Part shown: positions 59,531-64,000 of the stretch, piece by piece
How the letters are laid out: every line of letters starts with the position of its first letter
Position numbering within the stretch: position 1 is the stretch's first letter
From: Bacillota bacterium
Lineage (GTDB): Bacteria > Bacillota > Clostridia > Oscillospirales > Ruminococcaceae
Assembly: GCA_023412215.1 (NCBI GenBank)
Contig: JAEYNX010000014.1
Location: 310,001-374,000, forward strand
Direction: 5' to 3'
Length of the DNA stretch: 64,000 nt
The notes under the pieces: model-generated
The model's database searches: none
The model's input: the letters and a program-made list of their open reading frames with translations, nothing else
What the model was told of the DNA's origin: nothing
Made by a program: the position numbers and the translations under genes

Positions 59531-60648
59531 TCCGCATCCCCCCAAACGGCGCTCGCCAGCGCTTTGGTCATGCTGGTTTTGGTGATGATGCCCGCCACCC
59601 TGTTTTCGCCGGTGAGTACCACCACATATTCCGCGTGCTGACTGATGAGGGTGTCAAACGCGGTTTTGGCCGGTGTATCGGTTTGCACCGTCGGCACGTC
59701 GGTGCTGATCATATCGGCAATGGGGCTGCCGGCCCTGCCCCGCTCGTTGATCGCCTCGATGGTCACGACCCCATTAAAGCGGTTGGCGTCGTCCACCACA
59801 ATCAGCGAGTTGATCTCCCGGCGGCTCATAATGGCCACGCACTCGAGCGTCTTTTTATTCCGGGTTACCGTCGCAACCTTGGTTTTCATTAAATCCGCGC
59901 ACACCAGCTGGTTAACCGAGTAGTTATGTACATGCTTGCCCATGAACTCCTTTACCGTGTCGTTGGCCGGTGCGCGCAGGATATTCTCGGGGGTGTCGGC
60001 CTGCAGGATGTTTCCGTCACTCATAAACACCACCCGGTCCGCCATCTTTAGGGCTTCATCCATATCGTGCGTGACGAAGATCACGGTTTTGCCTAGCCGC
60101 TGCTGCAAGGCCTTTACCTCGTCCTGCAGGGCGTCCCGGGTAATGGGGTCGAGCGCCCCGAAGGGCTCGTCCATCAGGATGATCGGCGGCTCGGCGGCCA
60201 GCGCGCGCAGCACGCCGATGCGCTGCTGCTGCCCACCGCTCATCTCGTTGGGGTATTTCTTCGCGTACTCGTCGTACGGCATGTTTACCAGTTCCAGCAG
60301 TTCTTTTACCCGGCTGTGGCATCTTTCTTTATCCCATTTCAGCAGCCTCGGCACCACCGAGATGTTCTCCTCCACCGTCATGTTCGAGAAGAGGCCAATC
60401 TGCTGAATCACATAGCCGATGCTGCTGCGCAGCTTTTCGGGGTTAAGCGCCTCTATGTTGCGCCCATTGATGGTGATTTCGCCCGAATCGAGCTCTATCA
60501 GACGGTTGAGCATCTTGAGCGTGGTTGTTTTGCCACAGCCCGAAGGGCCGATCAGCACCACGAACTCCCCGTCGGGTATGGCCAGGTTTATGTTGTTCAC
60601 CACGGTTTTTTTGCCGTAGCGTTTGGTTACATTTTTATATTCTATCAT
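59527..60648 (-). CDS. opuCA: Osmoprotectant ABC transporter ATPase with CBS domains (OpuCA-like)
   Basis: 373 residues. Walker A GPSGCGKTT near residue 35, signature MSGGQQQRIGV near 133, Walker B PIILMDEPFGALD near 155. Two CBS domains follow (about 255-365; IMSRREINSLIVVDDANRFN and TLISQHAEYVVVLTGENRVA), which in OpuCA-type proteins sense ionic strength or c-di-AMP. The start at 60648 follows GGGGAGGAAAAACG. First gene of the operon, behind a promoter at 60719. Confidence 0.94.
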   Translation of the reverse strand: MIEYKNVTKRYGKKTVVNNINLAIPDGEFVVLIGPSGCGKTTTLKMLNRLIELDSGEITINGRNIEALNPEKLRSSIGYVIQQIGLFSNMTVEENISVVPRLLKWDKERCHSRVKELLELVNMPYDEYAKKYPNEMSGGQQQRIGVLRALAAEPPIILMDEPFGALDPITRDALQDEVKALQQRLGKTVIFVTHDMDEALKMADRVVFMSDGNILQADTPENILRAPANDTVKEFMGKHVHNYSVNQLVCADLMKTKVATVTRNKKTLECVAIMSRREINSLIVVDDANRFNGVVTIEAINERGRAGSPIADMISTDVPTVQTDTPAKTAFDTLISQHAEYVVVLTGENRVAGIITKTSMTKALASAVWGDAE

Positions 60649-60718
60649 CGTTTTTCCTCCCCATGCCGCGCGTTCAAAAACAAACAACTTTATTGAAATT
60701 TTAGATTGTTTCTTTATC

Positions 60719-60748
60719 ATACTAACATATCGCCGTAATGCTTGTCAA
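60719..60748 (-). promoter_or_regulatory. Promoter of the osmoprotectant operon
   Basis: On the minus strand TTGACA, 18 bases, TAGTAT, 71 bases before the ATPase gene. A BusR operator would be expected here but was not identified by eye. Confidence 0.7.
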
Positions 60749-60817
60749 ATTATGTAGCGGTTTTCTAGCGTGAAAATGCCTTGCGGAAGGCTCTTGCGCC
60801 TGGCGCAAAAGACAAAA

Positions 60818-60849
60818 AGCTGCCCGGAGGAGAAACCCTCCGGGCAGCT
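60818..60849 (-). terminator. Second groEL terminator
   Basis: 13-bp stem AGCTGCCCGGAGG / CCTCCGGGCAGCT, followed on the minus strand by TTTTTGTCTTTT. Confidence 0.9.
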
Positions 60850-60920
60850 AAAACTCTGTAAAACATAATCACCAAATATGCTAAACCCCCACCAAGTTAC
60901 AGCCTATGGGGTATAAAAAG

Positions 60921-60947
60921 CCGAGGCGGGCACGTCACCCGCCTCGG
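60921..60947 (-). terminator. First groEL terminator
   Basis: 10-bp stem CCGAGGCGGG / CCCGCCTCGG with a seven-base loop, followed on the minus strand by CTTTTTAT. It lies 34 bases after groEL, so two terminators stand in tandem. Confidence 0.9.
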
Positions 60948-60980
60948 ATATGCGAAGTATTACCTTTGCATCTGTTTTAA

Positions 60981-62609
<1,629 letters not shown>

Positions 62610-62641
62610 TACAAATGCCCCCTTATATTATTCTTGGTTTC

Positions 62642-62926
62642 TTATTCAACTACCGCGAGAATGTCGGACTGGCGAACGATTACATACTCGCTTCCGTCGA
62701 TCTTTACCTCGGTGCCGGAATACTTGCTGGTAAGCACCTTGTTGCCCACCGCAACGTACATCTTTACTTCCTTGCCGTCTACCAGCCCGCCGGGGCCCAC
62801 AGCAATTACTTCCGCTACCTGAGGCTTCTCTTTTGCGGCGCCGGTGAGTATAATCCCGCTCTTCGTGGTTTCTTCTGCTTCCACCATCTTGATTACTACC
62901 CTATCGGCAAGAGGTCTAATAGTCAT
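62642..62926 (-). CDS. groS: Co-chaperonin GroES
   Basis: 94 residues. Starts TIRPLADRVVIKMVEAEETT, has the mobile loop with KSGIILTGAAKEKPQ, and ends RQSDILAVVE. The start at 62926 follows TAGGAGGAATAGAA; the in-frame ATG at 62956 is rejected on family length. First gene of the groESL operon. Confidence 0.99.
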   Translation of the reverse strand: MTIRPLADRVVIKMVEAEETTKSGIILTGAAKEKPQVAEVIAVGPGGLVDGKEVKMYVAVGNKVLTSKYSGTEVKIDGSEYVIVRQSDILAVVE

Positions 62927-62980
62927 TTCTATTCCTCCTAATTCAATCTTGCACATCGTGCAAAGCGCCGTGTGCTAATT

Positions 62981-63007
62981 TTAGCACTCATGGTTATTGA
63001 GTGCTAA
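62981..63007 (-). promoter_or_regulatory. CIRCE operator of groESL
   Basis: Perfect TTAGCACTC - nine bases - GAGTGCTAA. HrcA binds this element and represses groESL until heat or misfolding stress. It lies 55 bases before groES. Confidence 0.98.
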
Positions 63008-63017
63008 CCCAAGTTCT

Positions 63018-63045
63018 ATTGTATCCGTTTTTTCGTAAAAATCAA
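63018..63045 (-). promoter_or_regulatory. groESL promoter
   Basis: On the minus strand TTGATT, 16 bases, TACAAT. The CIRCE element is just downstream, near the transcription start. Confidence 0.75.
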
Positions 63046-63123
63046 GGGGGGATTTTTCATTGGGTCTATTTTTTACAAATTGTTAAAAAATATAAGGAAG
63101 AGTGTGTAAAATTATAGATTTTT

Positions 63124-64000
63124 TCATGTATTGATATGAAACGAACAGACGCCTTTCACCCGCATACTGCGTACAGGGCCGCGCTCCGGCTCCCGGGCGT
63201 GCGCAAGTGGCAGCGAGAACGCAAGGGCGCCCGGCAGCACCTCCGCCGTCATGGTGCGCGAAAGCATACACTCGCCGTCGTAGTTTACCACCACGTCCTG
63301 CGGCGAGGAGACCTGCAGCGTTTTGGCGCGTGTGTAGAAGATAACATCTGAAAAAGACTTATCGTCAAGATGCTGCCCTTTTTTGTACTTGGCGATGAGC
63401 GATAAAAACCGCGCGCGGGAGATTTTCTTGATCAGTACAATCTCCAGCAGCCCATCCTCCAAGGATGCGCGCGGCGCCGCGGTAAAGCCGCCGCCGTAGC
63501 TCGTGCCGTTGCCGCACACACCGATAACATACTCCCCCTCGGGCAGGGTGCTTCCGTCTATGGTAAGGGTGAGCGTACTCGAAAGCTTTTGAAAGAAGCG
63601 CTGCGCAATCGCCATGATGTAGGCCATGCTGCCCGTGACCATCGGCATGTTCTTATATCGCACCATGTTCATGGCCACCGCCGAATCAAACCCCACCGAG
63701 CAAAGATTCACACACAGCCCGTGGCCGGTTTTGATTAAATCGATGTGACGCACATCCCCCGCCAGCTGCGCGGCGATGTCGAGAAAGGGCACCCCCTCAA
63801 AGCTGCGCACAAAGTCGTTGCCTGAGCCGCAGGGCACCACCGCCACCTGCGCGTTGGGGTAGCCGTAGGCGCCCGCAACTACCTCGCTCAAGGTGCCGTC
63901 ACCGCCGCAGGCATAAAAACGCTGCCCCTCGCCCTTTTGGCAGGTGCTCTTTACATAATCGGTGGCGTCGCCCACCCCCTTGGTAACATATACCTCGTAA
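63124..64000 (-). CDS. Diacylglycerol/lipid kinase family protein, N-terminus missing
   Basis: At least 290 residues are visible; the frame is open to the right edge. The catalytic GGDGT motif is in YACGGDGTLSEVVAGAYGY, followed by VAVVPCGSGNDFVRSF. Later segments (VCGNGTSYGGGFTAAPRASL, EDGLLEIVLIKKISRARFL) are the usual DagK/YegS C-domain. It phosphorylates diacylglycerol or a related lipid. The C-terminus ends with a basic tract (PERGPVRSMRVKG). Convergent/divergent context with groESL gives no further hint. Confidence 0.9.
   Translation of the reverse strand, partial: YEVYVTKGVGDATDYVKSTCQKGEGQRFYACGGDGTLSEVVAGAYGYPNAQVAVVPCGSGNDFVRSFEGVPFLDIAAQLAGDVRHIDLIKTGHGLCVNLCSVGFDSAVAMNMVRYKNMPMVTGSMAYIMAIAQRFFQKLSSTLTLTIDGSTLPEGEYVIGVCGNGTSYGGGFTAAPRASLEDGLLEIVLIKKISRARFLSLIAKYKKGQHLDDKSFSDVIFYTRAKTLQVSSPQDVVVNYDGECMLSRTMTAEVLPGALAFSLPLAHAREPERGPVRSMRVKGVCSFHINT

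Overview
The window looks like a chromosomal piece of an anaerobic Firmicute of the class Clostridia, most likely an Oscillospiraceae/Ruminococcaceae-type gut bacterium. The evidence is Gram-positive style Shine-Dalgarno sites, sigma-A promoters, a CIRCE-controlled groESL, a T-box in front of alaS, an OpuC-type osmolyte transporter beside a BusR-like regulator, and a moderately high GC content judged by eye. No rRNA, tRNA, prophage or insertion-sequence transposase was seen.

Layout. 1-7602: end of a type I-C CRISPR-Cas operon (cas8c end, cas7, cas4, cas1, cas2) and a 65-repeat array. 7853-10458: a three-gene ABC-2 exporter. 10601-13064: PNPOx-like flavoprotein, CPBP protease and rRNA methyltransferase RlmI on the minus strand. 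13616-17790: PutP symporter, a chemoreceptor and a broken acetyltransferase gene. 17867-24873: oligopeptide uptake operon (oppABCDF) with an upstream Xaa-Pro peptidase. 25266-31590: sugar import and hydrolysis (GPH symporter, GH13, nitroreductase, GH36). 31661-34249: MBOAT/DHHW acyl-transfer pair. 34255-39275: RNase M5-like Toprim protein, holA, comEC broken by a stop codon, a phosphoribosyltransferase and a HIT protein. 39318-42455: alaS with promoter and T-box leader. 43049-44701: a penicillin-binding protein. 44796-53564: the purine operon purE-C-F-M-N-(GNAT)-O-H-D, in which the last two steps to IMP are done by a formyltransferase-only PurH and an archaeal-type PurO. 54659-56146: SPFH and NfeD membrane pair. 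56519-60648: BusR-like regulator facing an OpuC-type osmoprotectant operon. 60981-63007: groEL, groES and CIRCE. 63124-64000: partial lipid kinase.

The non-coding DNA is the most unusual part. Two families of small palindromic elements are scattered between genes and share similar ends (ATACTAATT or ATACTTATT against AATTAGTAT or AATAAGTAT). One is a roughly 100-bp near-perfect palindrome with three copies (13111, 38228, 42029). The other is a modular string of GC-rich hairpins with five copies (10523, 13302, 24922, 50584, 57231). The copy at 42029 sits exactly in the loop of the alaS T-box terminator; removing it restores a clean 8-bp stem with a UUCA loop. Separately, purD and purN are preceded by two related leaders whose terminal hairpin buries the Shine-Dalgarno sequence.

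In the CRISPR array four spacer pairs are related but not identical. In three of them the differences fall mostly or entirely at synonymous codon positions, and two pairs lie in opposite orientation. This indicates repeated sampling of the same genes from diverged relatives of one phage or mobile-element group.
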